Assembly: GCA_024349765.1 (NCBI GenBank)
Contig: AP026073.1
Location: 4,960,001 to 5,024,000 of the forward strand
Reading direction: 5' to 3'
DNA from: Streptomyces nigrescens
GTDB lineage: Bacteria > Actinomycetota > Actinomycetes > Streptomycetales > Streptomycetaceae
Length of the DNA stretch: 64,000 nt
Shown here: positions 42,374-51,215 of the stretch, piece after piece
Layout: the number at the start of each line of letters is the position of its first letter
How positions within the stretch are numbered: position 1 is the stretch's first letter
The notes under the pieces: model-generated
The model's database searches: none
What the model was told of the DNA's origin: nothing
The model's input: the letters and a program-made list of their open reading frames with translations, nothing else
Translations under genes and position numbers: made by a program

Positions 42374-44258
42374 GCGTCGCGCAGTCCGGGTCGGCCCGCA
42401 GTTCGACGTCCGGCAGGGCCGTGCCGGGCCGGCGCCCTGGGTCCTCCAGGGCGTCGGCCATCGCGGAGAGCGCCCGGCACAGCCGCTCGGCCTCCTCGGC
42501 GCCCGGGCGGCGGGCGCCGTGGTCGAGCCGTACCGCGCAGGCGGTCGCGGCGTCCACGATGCGTTCGGCGGCGGTGACCACGGCCGGCCAGTCGGGGTTG
42601 CGGTCCCGGGCGGCCAGGAGTTCGGCGGCGGCCGTCTCCGCGGCCGCCCGGGCCTCCCCCAGTGCCCGGTACGCGGCCCGGCGGAGCGCCAGCCGCTCGG
42701 CGGGGTCCGTACCGGGGCGGGCCGCGAGGACGTGCCGCAGGAAGCGTTCGGTGGCCCGCAGCGCCGCGGTGACCCGCTGCCCGACCCGGCGGCGGGGGTC
42801 GGCGAGCCGCGGCAGATGCCCCACGACGAGCACGATGCCGCAGGCGATGGAGGTGTCGACGATCCGCTCGGCGGCCGCCTCCCGGGCGCCGCTGACGTAC
42901 ACGAACGACAGCACCATGAGGGTGATCGCCACGGTCTGCAGCGCGAAGTGCCGGGTGGCGAACGGCAGCAGCGCCCCGCCCGCCCCCGCCACCAGCGCGG
43001 GCCACCACTCCCCCGTCAGCAGCAGACCGGCCCCGGCGAAGACCAGCACCCCGGCGACGGTCCCGGCGAAGCGGTTGACGGTACGGGAGAACAGCGGGCC
43101 CAGATCCGGCTTGACCAGGAAGGTGGCGGTGGCCGGCAGCCAGTACCAGTGGTCGGCCCGCAGCAGCAGCGCCACCGCCGCGCTCGCCGCGATGCAGAGC
43201 GCGACCCGCAGGCCGTAGTCCCGCCCGGCCGGCCCGAGCAGTTCGTGCCCGCGCCGCGCCGGTTCCGGCCGCCCCGCACGCGGCCGGGTCCTGGTCAGCG
43301 GCTCGCTGCGGGCGAACGCCACCGCCGCGTCCAGCAGCGCCTGGTCGAAGGCCCCGCGGCCGGGCGTGCTGGTCTCGGGGGCGGACAGCCGGCCCGGTGG
43401 CCGCCCGGTGCGCAGCGCGGTGGCGAACCGGCGGGGGCTCTCGGCGACCCGGGCCGGCAGCGGCCGGGCCTCCCACAGCAGTGCGACGCTGGCCTCGCAC
43501 AACGCGGTGGCCGCGGCGAACCGTTCGGCCAGCAGGAGTTCGTCCGGGCCGGCCGGACGGCGCAGCAACCGGTCCGTCAGCAGGCGCAGCCGCAGCGCCT
43601 CGTCGGCGCGGTCCAGAGCGGCGCTGAGCCGGCGCCGGGCGGGCTCGGCGCCGGGCCCGCCGGCCGCGCCCAGGGCGTCGGCCAGCGCGTCGAAGACCGT
43701 GGCGACCGCGGCCCGCTCACCGCTGAGCGCACCGCCTGCCGGGCGCGGCGGGCGCAGCACCAGGCGCAACAGGAGCAGCCACAGGCAGCCGGCGAGCAGG
43801 GTCAGGGCCTTCGCCCACGGCGCGCCGGGCAGCGGCATCCCGGCGCCCAGGACCGTGGTGGCCAGCATCTGCATACCCGCGTTCGAGCGGACCGGCCCGG
43901 CGACGCTGCCCGCGCCGGAGACGAAACCGACCACGAACAGCGCCGGTACGACCCACCAGCCCGCGTCCACGGCCCGCAGCGAGGCTCCGACCAGCATCCC
44001 GAGCGCCGAGGCGAGCGCGGGCAGGCCGATGTGCACGACGCCGGTGCGGCGGGTGCCGGGGCGGTCGTTGACGCCGGCCAGCATGGAACCGAGCGCGGCG
44101 AGCACTCCGGGCGCCGGGTGGCCGGTGGCGATGCCCGCGCCGAGCAGCGGCCCGGCGCAGAGCGCGCCGCGGGCGACGGCGGCCCAGGGCACGGGCAGCC
44201 GCTGCCAGCGGAACGGATGGGCGAGCCAGGCGGGCACGGCGCGCTGCGCGCGGAGCAT
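42318..44258 (-). CDS. FUSC-family inner-membrane transporter (aromatic-acid exporter type)
   Basis: A 646-residue protein with the duplicated FUSC layout: an N-terminal membrane block of about six helices (residues 25-170), a cytoplasmic helical domain, a second membrane block (residues 345-480; YWLPATATFLVKPDLGPLFSRTVNRFAGTVAGV is its marker, residues about 373-405) and a C-terminal helical domain. FUSC proteins resemble AaeB/YccS and are thought to export aromatic acids or to act on the envelope. The ATG at 44258 has GAGGCCC-type purines upstream. It overlaps the exporter gene convergently by 56 bp. Substrate unknown. Confidence 0.87.
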   Translation of the reverse strand: MLRAQRAVPAWLAHPFRWQRLPVPWAAVARGALCAGPLLGAGIATGHPAPGVLAALGSMLAGVNDRPGTRRTGVVHIGLPALASALGMLVGASLRAVDAGWWVVPALFVVGFVSGAGSVAGPVRSNAGMQMLATTVLGAGMPLPGAPWAKALTLLAGCLWLLLLRLVLRPPRPAGGALSGERAAVATVFDALADALGAAGGPGAEPARRRLSAALDRADEALRLRLLTDRLLRRPAGPDELLLAERFAAATALCEASVALLWEARPLPARVAESPRRFATALRTGRPPGRLSAPETSTPGRGAFDQALLDAAVAFARSEPLTRTRPRAGRPEPARRGHELLGPAGRDYGLRVALCIAASAAVALLLRADHWYWLPATATFLVKPDLGPLFSRTVNRFAGTVAGVLVFAGAGLLLTGEWWPALVAGAGGALLPFATRHFALQTVAITLMVLSFVYVSGAREAAAERIVDTSIACGIVLVVGHLPRLADPRRRVGQRVTAALRATERFLRHVLAARPGTDPAERLALRRAAYRALGEARAAAETAAAELLAARDRNPDWPAVVTAAERIVDAATACAVRLDHGARRPGAEEAERLCRALSAMADALEDPGRRPGTALPDVELRADPDCATLTDVAAELERIRGHAGAG

Positions 44259-44445
44259 GGGCCTCCTCAGTCGACGGCGTACGGACGGCGGGCGGATCCG
44301 AGGGGCGACATCGGCCGACGGTGCTGCTCCCAGCCTAAGGTCCTGGTTCGTCCGCCCCGCTGCCGGAGGGTTACCGCAAGATCACCAATGGCGGAAGTCC
44401 GGCTTCCGCGGCGGCCGCCGGATGCCGGCCCGGCGGGACACCTCC

Positions 44446-44451
44446 TACCAT
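44446..44451 (+). promoter_or_regulatory. -10 box TACCAT for a leaderless D-amino-acid oxidase transcript
   Basis: TACCAT begins exactly 12 nt before the ATG at 44458 and there is no ribosome site between, the same arrangement as at 34711, 37311 and 40878. A -35 is not evident. Confidence 0.5.
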
Positions 44452-44457
44452 CCCGCC

Positions 44458-45579
44458 ATGACGAGCGACACGGGCACGGACGAGGTGTGGGTGGTCGGCG
44501 GCGGCGTCATCGGGCTGACCTCGGCGGTGGCGCTGGCGGAGGACGGCCACCGGGTGCGGGTGGTGAGCCGGGACGCGGCGGACGCGACGACGTCCGCGGT
44601 GGCCGGCGGACTGTGCTGGCCGTACCGCATCCGGCCCTACGAGCGGGCGGTGGCCTGGTCCGTGCGGTCCTTCGAGGTGCTGTCCGGCCTGGCGCGGCGG
44701 CCCGAGGAGACCGGTGCCCGGCTGGTGACGGGCACGATGGCGGGGGCCGCGCCCGGCGACGACGACGGCCTCTCCGCCTGGTACGCGGCCGTTCCCGGAC
44801 TGCGGCCGGCCCGCCCGGACGAACTCCCCCCGGGGACCGCGGCCGGATGGCGGGCACGCACCCCCCTGGTGGACATGCCGGCCCATCTCCGCTATCTGGA
44901 GCGGCGGCTGACCGCGGCCGGCGGCACGCTGGAACGCCGTGCGCCGGCCTCTCTGGAGGAGGCCGGGCGGACCGCCTCGGTGGTGGTGAACTGCTCCGGC
45001 CTGGGCGCGCGCGAGCTCGTCCCCGATCCCGAAGTGCGGCCTGTCCAGGGCCAGTTGGTCATCGTCGCGAACCCGGGCGTGCGCGAGTGGTTCGTGGCCG
45101 CGGACGGCGGCGCGGCGGACACCACGTATCTGCTGCCGCAGCCGTACGGGCTGGTGCTGGGCGGTACGGCGCGGGAGGGGGCCTGGTCCCGGGAGCCGGA
45201 TCCGGCGGTGGCGGAGGCCATCGTGGCGCGCTGCGCCGGACCCTTCCCGGAGGTGGCGCGGGCCCGGGTCCTGGCACACAGGGTGGGCCTGCGCCCGTCA
45301 CGCTCCGCGGTCCGGCTGGAGGCGGAGCGCCTGCCGGGCGGCACGTGGTGCGTCCACAACTACGGACACGGGGGCGCGGGGGTGACGGTGGCGTGGGGGT
45401 GCGCCGACGAAGTGGTGGGGTGGGTGCGGCGAATCCTGGGTGGGCCGGGGCGGGAACAGGCGGACGGGCCGGGACGGGAGCAGGCGGACGGGCCGGGGCG
45501 GGAACAAGCGGACGGGCCGGGGCGGGAACAGCCGGGCGGGCCGGGGCGGGAGGGAGCGGCTGAGTCGGGGCCGGGGTAG
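44458..45579 (+). CDS. D-amino-acid oxidase-type FAD oxidoreductase with repeat tail
   Basis: A 373-residue DAO-family flavoenzyme. FAD-binding GGGVIGLTSAVALAEDGHRV is at the N-terminus. The segments TTSAVAGGLCWPYR and VVNCSGLGARELV match D-amino-acid oxidases, as does GLRPSRSAVRLE with the substrate-carboxylate Arg, then VHNYGHGGAGVTVAWGCA near the end. It would oxidise D-amino acids to oxo acids and hydrogen peroxide. The normal domain ends near residue 330; the last 45 residues are tandem GPGREQAD-type octapeptides coded by a 24-bp minisatellite, which is not part of the family fold. No peroxisomal or signal sequence applies. Confidence 0.9.
   Translation: MTSDTGTDEVWVVGGGVIGLTSAVALAEDGHRVRVVSRDAADATTSAVAGGLCWPYRIRPYERAVAWSVRSFEVLSGLARRPEETGARLVTGTMAGAAPGDDDGLSAWYAAVPGLRPARPDELPPGTAAGWRARTPLVDMPAHLRYLERRLTAAGGTLERRAPASLEEAGRTASVVVNCSGLGARELVPDPEVRPVQGQLVIVANPGVREWFVAADGGAADTTYLLPQPYGLVLGGTAREGAWSREPDPAVAEAIVARCAGPFPEVARARVLAHRVGLRPSRSAVRLEAERLPGGTWCVHNYGHGGAGVTVAWGCADEVVGWVRRILGGPGREQADGPGREQADGPGREQADGPGREQPGGPGREGAAESGPG
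45442..45561 (+). repeat. 24-bp coding minisatellite, five units
   Basis: Five tandem units start at 45442, 45466, 45490, 45514 and 45538; the consensus begins GGGCCGGGGCGGGAACAGGC. The first three are nearly identical and the last two diverge. The period is a multiple of three, so the oxidase frame is kept and gains an octapeptide per unit. Similar G-rich low-complexity sequence continues past the stop codon to about 45640. Confidence 0.9.
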
Positions 45580-45692
45580 GCAGCCGGGGCGGGAGAAGGA
45601 GGCCGGGGCGGGAGGAGGCGGCCGGCGTGGGGCGGAGCAGCGGTTCCTCCTGCGCGGCCCCGGCCCCACGGCCCGCCCGGGGACGTCCGGCG

Positions 45693-47036
45693 TTACGCCG
45701 TACGGCCCGACCGGGGGCAGTCGGCCAGTGGTGTGGCCGAGGTGAGGTGGTAGGCGGCCCGGCCGTCCAGCAGGAGCGGGACGAGGCGGCGCAGGGACTG
45801 GCGCAGCGGGACGACGACCGAGCCGTCCCGGTCCCGGATGCCGGTCACGCCGTGCAGCGCCAGCTCGTCCCCGGTCTGCGCGAACTGCTCCGGGGTGAGC
45901 CGGTAGCCGCACGGCGGGTCGGTCAGGACCTGGCCGGGGGCGGGGGACTCGTTGTCCGCGCCGCCGAGGTAGACCGGGCCGCGGTCGGCGTAACCGGTCA
46001 GCCGGGCAGCGGTGGTGGCCGCCTCGATGCGCCGCCGGTGCTGCCCGAGGAAGTCGAACGCGCCTTTCAGGGCGGCGAGTTGGGAGGTGACCCGGCGTCT
46101 GTTGTTGAGCGCCGGGTCGGCCTTCTCGGCGGCGGTGAGGGCATCGACCCGGGTCTCGACCAGCAGCCCGACCGAGCCCTTCACGCCGGCGGTGTTGCGC
46201 AGGATCCGCTCCTGGCCGTCGCCCGCGACCTGCTTGACGGGGTCACCGGTCTCCGGGTCGGTCCAGATGCCGTAGACGCCGGTGCTGAAGCCGGCCTTCC
46301 GTACGGCGGGGGCGACGAAGTCCTGGGAGAGCGAGGAGGCTTCCCGGTGCACCGGGTCCGCGGTGTTGAGGTTGCGCGGCCACAGCGACAGCAGGTCCTT
46401 CATGTAGTACGGCACGGTGGGGCCGTACTCGTGCAGGTCGTAGACGGTGTCGGGGCGGTAGTCGCGGAGCACCCGGGCCATCGCGCGGGCCTCGGCGGTC
46501 TTCAGGGCGAGGTGGTCGCGGTTGACGTCGGTGCCCTCGGAGTTGCCGCGGGTGTCGGCGGCCCGGCCGTCGGGGTTGGCGGTGGGGACGACCAGCACGC
46601 TGGTCCGCGTGAGGAAGCGCCGGGTGGCCGGGTCGGTGGCGTAGGCGAGGTCGCGGATCGTGGCGAGGCAGGCCTCGCGTCCGGAGGGCTCGTCGCCGTG
46701 CTGGGAGCAGATGAGCAGTACGGAGTTGCCGCGCCGTACGGCGGCCGGGGAGGCGGGGGCCGGGGCGCCGATGCGGACGAGCCGGAGCGGGCGGCCCTGC
46801 GCGGTGGTGCCGATCCGGTCGATGCGGACGCGTGGGGTGGCGCGGTCGACGGTGGCCAGAAAGCGCTGTTCCTCGAACTCGCTGGTCCAGCGGGCGCCAT
46901 GGCTGGTTTCGAATCCCGTACGGGGCAGGTGCGTTCCGGTCGCGCGGGCGGGTGAGGCCGGCAGGGTCGCGCCGAGGGTGGCGGTCAGACCGAAGGCCAG
47001 CGTCGCGAGGACGAGGCGGCGGGTACGGAGCATCAC
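45693..47036 (-). CDS. Secreted M14-family zinc carboxypeptidase
   Basis: A 447-residue exported peptidase. An RTRRLVLATLAF signal segment ends near ASPARA. The zinc ligands are in SQHGDEPSG (HxxE) and the His of YDLHEYGP; NPDGRAADTRGN is the substrate Arg/Asn region, and GLLVETRVD holds the catalytic Glu. It trims C-terminal residues from peptides outside the cell or processes cell-wall peptides. GTG 47036 and ATG 47033 are adjacent start options behind GGGAGG. It lies downstream of the S15 peptidase gene but is separated by 377 bp of repeat-rich DNA, so co-transcription is doubtful. Confidence 0.9.
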   Translation of the reverse strand: MMLRTRRLVLATLAFGLTATLGATLPASPARATGTHLPRTGFETSHGARWTSEFEEQRFLATVDRATPRVRIDRIGTTAQGRPLRLVRIGAPAPASPAAVRRGNSVLLICSQHGDEPSGREACLATIRDLAYATDPATRRFLTRTSVLVVPTANPDGRAADTRGNSEGTDVNRDHLALKTAEARAMARVLRDYRPDTVYDLHEYGPTVPYYMKDLLSLWPRNLNTADPVHREASSLSQDFVAPAVRKAGFSTGVYGIWTDPETGDPVKQVAGDGQERILRNTAGVKGSVGLLVETRVDALTAAEKADPALNNRRRVTSQLAALKGAFDFLGQHRRRIEAATTAARLTGYADRGPVYLGGADNESPAPGQVLTDPPCGYRLTPEQFAQTGDELALHGVTGIRDRDGSVVVPLRQSLRRLVPLLLDGRAAYHLTSATPLADCPRSGRTA

Positions 47037-47057
47037 GGGCGGGTGCCTCCCTTGGGT

Positions 47058-47408
47058 GAGCGGTGGGGGTCGTCGGGGGCGGTGGGGGGGGCGGAGCGGT
47101 GGGGGTCGTCGGAGCGGTGGGGGCGGGGCGGTGGGGCCGGCTGTGCGGGGCCGGGGTGCGGGGTGCGGCGTGGTGCCGGCCGGGGTGGATGCCGGGCCGG
47201 GTGGGCCGTTGCGGGGCCGCCCGCGGTGGGGCGGCCCCTAGGGGTGTCTCCTCGTAGAGGGGTGTCTCCCTGGTGAGGGGTGTCTCCCTGGTCCGGCGGG
47301 GCCGGGAAGGCCGACATGGCCGGGAAGGCCGACGCGACCGGGGAAGCCGACGTGGCCGGGAAGGTTGGTGTCACCACGGCGATCGGCGTGACCGGGGAGA
47401 CACCCCTG
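47058..47408. repeat. Intergenic patchwork of 18-bp tandem repeats
   Basis: The 377-bp gap between the S15 and M14 peptidase genes is mostly 18-bp-period repeat. Units GAGCGGTGGGGGTCGTCG-like run at 47058, 47076, 47094 and 47112 (with a run of eight G). Three units of GGGGTGTCTCCCTGGTGA type start at 47241, 47259 and 47277. Units of GCCGGGAAGGCCGACATG type start at 47301, 47319, 47337 and 47355 and fade by 47390. A 13-bp inverted repeat links 47258-47270 to 47395-47407. No gene is recognised here. Confidence 0.8.
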
Positions 47409-47413
47409 CGCGG

Positions 47414-49378
47414 TCACTGCGCGCCGGGCATCCGGCTGAGCGAGCGCGGCGGGGCGATCCCGTCCAGCGGAGCCGTCGGGTGGCCGGGGGCGGACGCGTG
47501 CGGGGTGGCCCGTGCGAAGGCTGCGGGGCCGCCGGTCAGCGGCAGGCGTGCGGACGTGCGGGACAGGTCGAGGGCGAGGCTGGGCCGGGACGGCGGCGGG
47601 TCGATCAGCCCGGCGTCGGTCCCGGCCACGATCAGTGCGAGGCGGTGCCCGGCGGGCACGATGTGGTCGGTGGCGGCCAGGTCGAGGGTGAGGGTGTACG
47701 GCTTTCCCGGGGTGAGCGGGCGGCCCTTGTGGGGGTCGGCGTAGTTGCCGAGGTCGGCCCAGCCGCGGCTGAAGACGGTGTGCGCGACCTTCTCGGTGTC
47801 GGCGGCGGTCTCCTGGAAGCAGCCGGTGTCCCCCTTGGTGCCGGCGCCCCAACAGGTGCGCCGGTCAAGGGTGGTGATGCCCTCGCCGTCGGCGCCGTAG
47901 TTGCGGATGGTGTCGGGCCCGAGGTCCACCAGGACGGCGGAGAGGTGGGCGGTGGAGGTGCTCGGAGTGACGGTGACGGTCACCGAACCCGAGCCGGACA
48001 GCCGCAGGGGCGCGCGCAGCGGTCCGGTGCTGAACCCGGCCTTGGCGGGCGTCGGCCGGTCGATGTCGGACGCCCAGTCGGCCTCACTGAGCCGGGGGTC
48101 GTCGGTGAAGGTCTCGCTGGTGCCCTGGGACGCCTTCTGGGTGCCGAGGACACCGACGCCGGGTTGCTGGCCGGCGCGCGGGCGCAGTGTGGTGGCCGTG
48201 GTGCCGGGCGCGGGCCACTGCGGGTCGGTGGACCAGACGCCGGGGGAACGCTCGATATCGGCCATCGGGGCGCGGTCGATGCCGTTGTCGTAGCCCAGCA
48301 AATAGTGGTCGAACCAGTGGTGCAGGGTCTTGACCCAGTCGCTCCGCCGGTAGTCGAAGGGGTCGACGTGGCCGGTCTGCGAGAGCCAGATCTTGCGCGC
48401 GACGCCGTGCCGGGCGAGCGCGTCCCACCACTGACTGGCGTGCCGGGTGCGGACGTTGAGGTCCTGCATGCCGTGCACCAGGAAGACGCTGGCCCGGACC
48501 TTGCCGGCGTTGCGGACGTAGTCCCGTTCGGTCCACAGCGCGGTCCAGTCACCGCTGCGCGGGGCCCCGTCGACGAGCTTCTTCTGGACGGCGGCGCATC
48601 GTTTCTGCGCGTCCGGGCTGTCGACCGCGTGGGCGAGCGCGTCCGGGCCGGAGTCGTAGAGCGGGGCGCCCTTGGCGAAGTAGTAGTCGTACCAGGAGGA
48701 GATGCCGGCGATCGGGACGATGGTTTTCAGCCCCTTGACCCCGGTGGCCGCGACACCGTTGGCGATGGTGGCGTCCCAGCTCTTGCCGATCATGCCGGTG
48801 CTGCCGTTGGACCAGTCGGCGGTGACGGGTCTGCCTCCGGTGCGGGCGGTGTAGGCGCGGCCCCGGCCGCCCAGCCAGTCGACGACGGCCTTGGCCGACT
48901 GGATGTCGGAGCGGCCGCCGACGTCGACGCAGCCGTCCGAGCGGTTGGTGCCGGCCAGGTCGACGAGGACGGTCGCGTAGCCGCGCGGCACGAAGTAGTT
49001 GTCGTAGAAGAGCGGGAACTGGACCGGCCGGCCGTGGGCGTCGTAGGTCTTCTTCTGGCTCTCGTTGCCGCGTCCGCAGCAGGAGTAGTAGGGACTGGCG
49101 TCCATGATCACCGGTATTCGGCGGCCCTGCCGGGCAGGTTCGGACGGCCGCACGATGTCGACGGCGACGCGGTCGGTCCGTCCGTCCGCATCGCCGTCGA
49201 GGCGGGTGTCGACCCAGACCGACTCGCGTATCGCGTGGTCGTAGGAGTACACGGGTCTGCTCTCGCCGGGCGCCGCCTGCGCGGCGGCCGGCCCGATCAG
49301 TGCGGACAGCAGGGCGGCGACGGCCGCCAGCACGAGCGCTGTGAAGGGGATGCGGGGAAACCGCGCAGGATTCGTCAC
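47414..49378 (-). CDS. Secreted Xaa-Pro dipeptidyl-peptidase/CocE-type S15 hydrolase
   Basis: A 654-residue exported alpha/beta hydrolase of the S15/X-Pro dipeptidyl-peptidase group. A signal peptide (TALVLAAVAALLSALIG, ending near AQA) leads into the core: YYSCCGRGNESQ, VPRGYATVLVDLAGTNRSDG, the nucleophile motif GMIGKSWDAT with the catalytic Ser, GMQDLNV with the Asp and TGHVDPFDY with the His. The C-terminal half is the jelly-roll X-Pro_dipeptidase_C domain. It probably releases N-terminal X-Pro dipeptides or cleaves esters outside the cell. It is divergent from the M1 peptidase gene; the family is often repeated in Streptomyces. Confidence 0.92.
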   Translation of the reverse strand: MTNPARFPRIPFTALVLAAVAALLSALIGPAAAQAAPGESRPVYSYDHAIRESVWVDTRLDGDADGRTDRVAVDIVRPSEPARQGRRIPVIMDASPYYSCCGRGNESQKKTYDAHGRPVQFPLFYDNYFVPRGYATVLVDLAGTNRSDGCVDVGGRSDIQSAKAVVDWLGGRGRAYTARTGGRPVTADWSNGSTGMIGKSWDATIANGVAATGVKGLKTIVPIAGISSWYDYYFAKGAPLYDSGPDALAHAVDSPDAQKRCAAVQKKLVDGAPRSGDWTALWTERDYVRNAGKVRASVFLVHGMQDLNVRTRHASQWWDALARHGVARKIWLSQTGHVDPFDYRRSDWVKTLHHWFDHYLLGYDNGIDRAPMADIERSPGVWSTDPQWPAPGTTATTLRPRAGQQPGVGVLGTQKASQGTSETFTDDPRLSEADWASDIDRPTPAKAGFSTGPLRAPLRLSGSGSVTVTVTPSTSTAHLSAVLVDLGPDTIRNYGADGEGITTLDRRTCWGAGTKGDTGCFQETAADTEKVAHTVFSRGWADLGNYADPHKGRPLTPGKPYTLTLDLAATDHIVPAGHRLALIVAGTDAGLIDPPPSRPSLALDLSRTSARLPLTGGPAAFARATPHASAPGHPTAPLDGIAPPRSLSRMPGAQ

Positions 49379-49566
49379 GGGCGGACCGTAGCGCGGCTCA
49401 ACTCCCGCGCGTAAGGGTGCGGGTGACGACGGCTGTGCGGTCGGTGGCGGCCGGCGCCTCCGGGTGCGTGCGGGACCGGCCGGGGCGCCGGGTCCGGCGG
49501 GGCGAACGGCCCCGGACGGGGCAGTTAGTGGTTCATGTCGGTCATGTGTCAGATCCGGCCATGTCC

Positions 49567-49595
49567 ATGACGCCGCCCGGGTTGCTGTCTAGGGT
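49567..49595 (+). promoter_or_regulatory. Promoter of the M1 peptidase gene
   Basis: ATGACG (49567-49572) is separated by 17 bp from TAGGGT (49590-49595). Transcription would start near 49602 and leave a leader of about 30 nt that contains the GTTGGAGGACTC ribosome site before GTG 49633. The -10 fits TANNNT well. Confidence 0.6.
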
Positions 49596-49632
49596 CTGAA
49601 CCAGAGCCATCCCCCTACGAGTTGGAGGACTC

Positions 49633-51120
49633 GTGCGTCACAGACTCCTCGTCCCGGGCGCGGCCGCGCTCAGTCTGCTGCTGGCGATCCCGGCCTCCGC
49701 GGCTGACTTCACTCCGGGCGCTCCGGGCGTGGGCGACACCTACTACCCCGAGAGCGGAAACGGCGGATACGACGTTTCCCACTACGACCTGCGACTCAAG
49801 TACCAGCCGAAGACGGACCTGCTGGAGGGCACGGCGACGCTGCTCGCCACGACCACCCAGGACCTCTCCCGCTTCAACCTGGACTTCGGCCTCAAGGTCA
49901 GCGAGATAAGGGTCAACGGCAAGAAGGCCACCTTCGCCACGTCCGGCAAGCACGAGCTGGAGGTCACCCCGGCCACGCCGCTGGAGAAGGGCCGGCAGAT
50001 CAGCGTCGTCGTGCGCTATGCGGGCAAGCCCTCCGAGCTGAAGATCGACGACTTCACCGCCTGGGCCCGTACGCCCGACGGCGCGGTGATCGCCCAGGAG
50101 CCGGACTCCGCCGTGTGGTGGTTCCCGAGCAACGACCACCCCACCGACAAGGCGACCTACGACGTCTCGGTCGCGGTCCCGGACGGCACCCAGGCGCTCA
50201 GCAACGGCGTGCTGGCCTCGCAGACCTCCAAGCTCGGCTGGACCCGCTACAACTGGCGCTCGGACAAGCCGCAGGCGACGTATCTGACGACGCTGGCGGT
50301 CGGCAAGTTCGACATCACCACCGATACGACCGCCAACGGCCTGCCGGTGATCAACGCCGTCAGCAAGGACCTCGGCGCGAACGAGGGGTCGGCGCGGGCG
50401 AGCATCGAGCGCACCACCGAGATCACCGAGTGGCTGGAAAGCGTCTTCGGCCCGTATCCGTTCAACGCGGTCGGCGGCTACGTCCCCAACGTGCCGGCCC
50501 GGTACGCCCTGGAGACCCAGACCCGGCCGTTCTACGGCAAGAAGGCCTTCGACAGGGGCACCAACGTCTCGGTCGTGGTGCACGAGCTGGCGCACCAGTG
50601 GTACGGCGACAGCGTCTCCCTCAAGGACTGGAAGGACATCTGGATCAACGAGGGCTTCGCCGCCTACAGCCAGTGGCTGTGGTCGGAGAAGGAGGGCGAG
50701 GGCACGGCGCAGGAGCTGGCGGACTACGTCTACGCCCAGCACCCGGCCGACGACCCGTTCTGGAAGGTCAAGCCGGGCAACCCGGGCGCGGAGAACCAGT
50801 TCGACGCCGCCGTCTACGACCGTGGCGCACTGGCCCTGCAGGCGCTCCGCACCAAGGTCGGCGACAAGGTCTTCTTCGACCTGCTCAAGTCCTGGCCGAC
50901 CGAGCACAAGTACGGCAACGCCTCGGTGGCCGACTTCGTGACGTTCGCCGAGAAGAAGTCCGGCAAGAAGCTGGCCGGCTTCTTCGACACCTGGCTGTTC
51001 CAGCCGTCCAAGCCCGCGGCGGGCGCGGCCAAGCGGTCCCTGGGTGCGCCCCGCGGGCCGGTGGCGCAGCCGAAGTCCTGGAAGCAGATCGCGGCCACGC
51101 ACGACGCGCACGGGCACTGA
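49633..51120 (+). CDS. Secreted M1-family metallopeptidase (aminopeptidase type)
   Basis: A 495-residue exported zinc peptidase. A signal peptide (LLVPGAAALSLLLAIPASA) is followed by the N-terminal beta domain and the catalytic domain. The zinc motif is HELAHQW with the third ligand Glu in WINEGFAAYSQWLW (HEXXH-x18-E). The GAMEN exopeptidase motif of classical members is replaced by RYALETQTRP, a form common in actinomycete secreted members. There is no large C-terminal helical domain, so it is roughly half the length of PepN. GTG 49633 has GGAGG 8 bp upstream. It is divergent from the S15 gene and convergent with an MpaB-type gene, with a strong terminator between. Confidence 0.92.
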   Translation: MRHRLLVPGAAALSLLLAIPASAADFTPGAPGVGDTYYPESGNGGYDVSHYDLRLKYQPKTDLLEGTATLLATTTQDLSRFNLDFGLKVSEIRVNGKKATFATSGKHELEVTPATPLEKGRQISVVVRYAGKPSELKIDDFTAWARTPDGAVIAQEPDSAVWWFPSNDHPTDKATYDVSVAVPDGTQALSNGVLASQTSKLGWTRYNWRSDKPQATYLTTLAVGKFDITTDTTANGLPVINAVSKDLGANEGSARASIERTTEITEWLESVFGPYPFNAVGGYVPNVPARYALETQTRPFYGKKAFDRGTNVSVVVHELAHQWYGDSVSLKDWKDIWINEGFAAYSQWLWSEKEGEGTAQELADYVYAQHPADDPFWKVKPGNPGAENQFDAAVYDRGALALQALRTKVGDKVFFDLLKSWPTEHKYGNASVADFVTFAEKKSGKKLAGFFDTWLFQPSKPAAGAAKRSLGAPRGPVAQPKSWKQIAATHDAHGH

Positions 51121-51156
51121 CGCCCGGCCGCCCGGCGGCCGCCGGGCGCTGAACGG

Positions 51157-51190
51157 GGCGGAGCCGGGGCCGTCGTCCCCCGGCTCCGCC
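51157..51190. terminator. Bidirectional terminator
   Basis: GGCGGAGCCGGGG (51157-51169) pairs perfectly with CCCCGGCTCCGCC (51178-51190), a 13-bp stem with an 8-nt loop, between the convergent M1 peptidase (ends 51120) and MpaB-type gene (ends 51216). Confidence 0.85.
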
Positions 51191-51215
51191 GCCGCCCGTC
51201 GTCCACCGGACGCCG

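Noticed and set aside
42333-45563. A 1076-codon plus-strand open frame
   Set aside because: It runs antisense through the FUSC gene and out of frame through the oxidase gene. No domain pattern is present.
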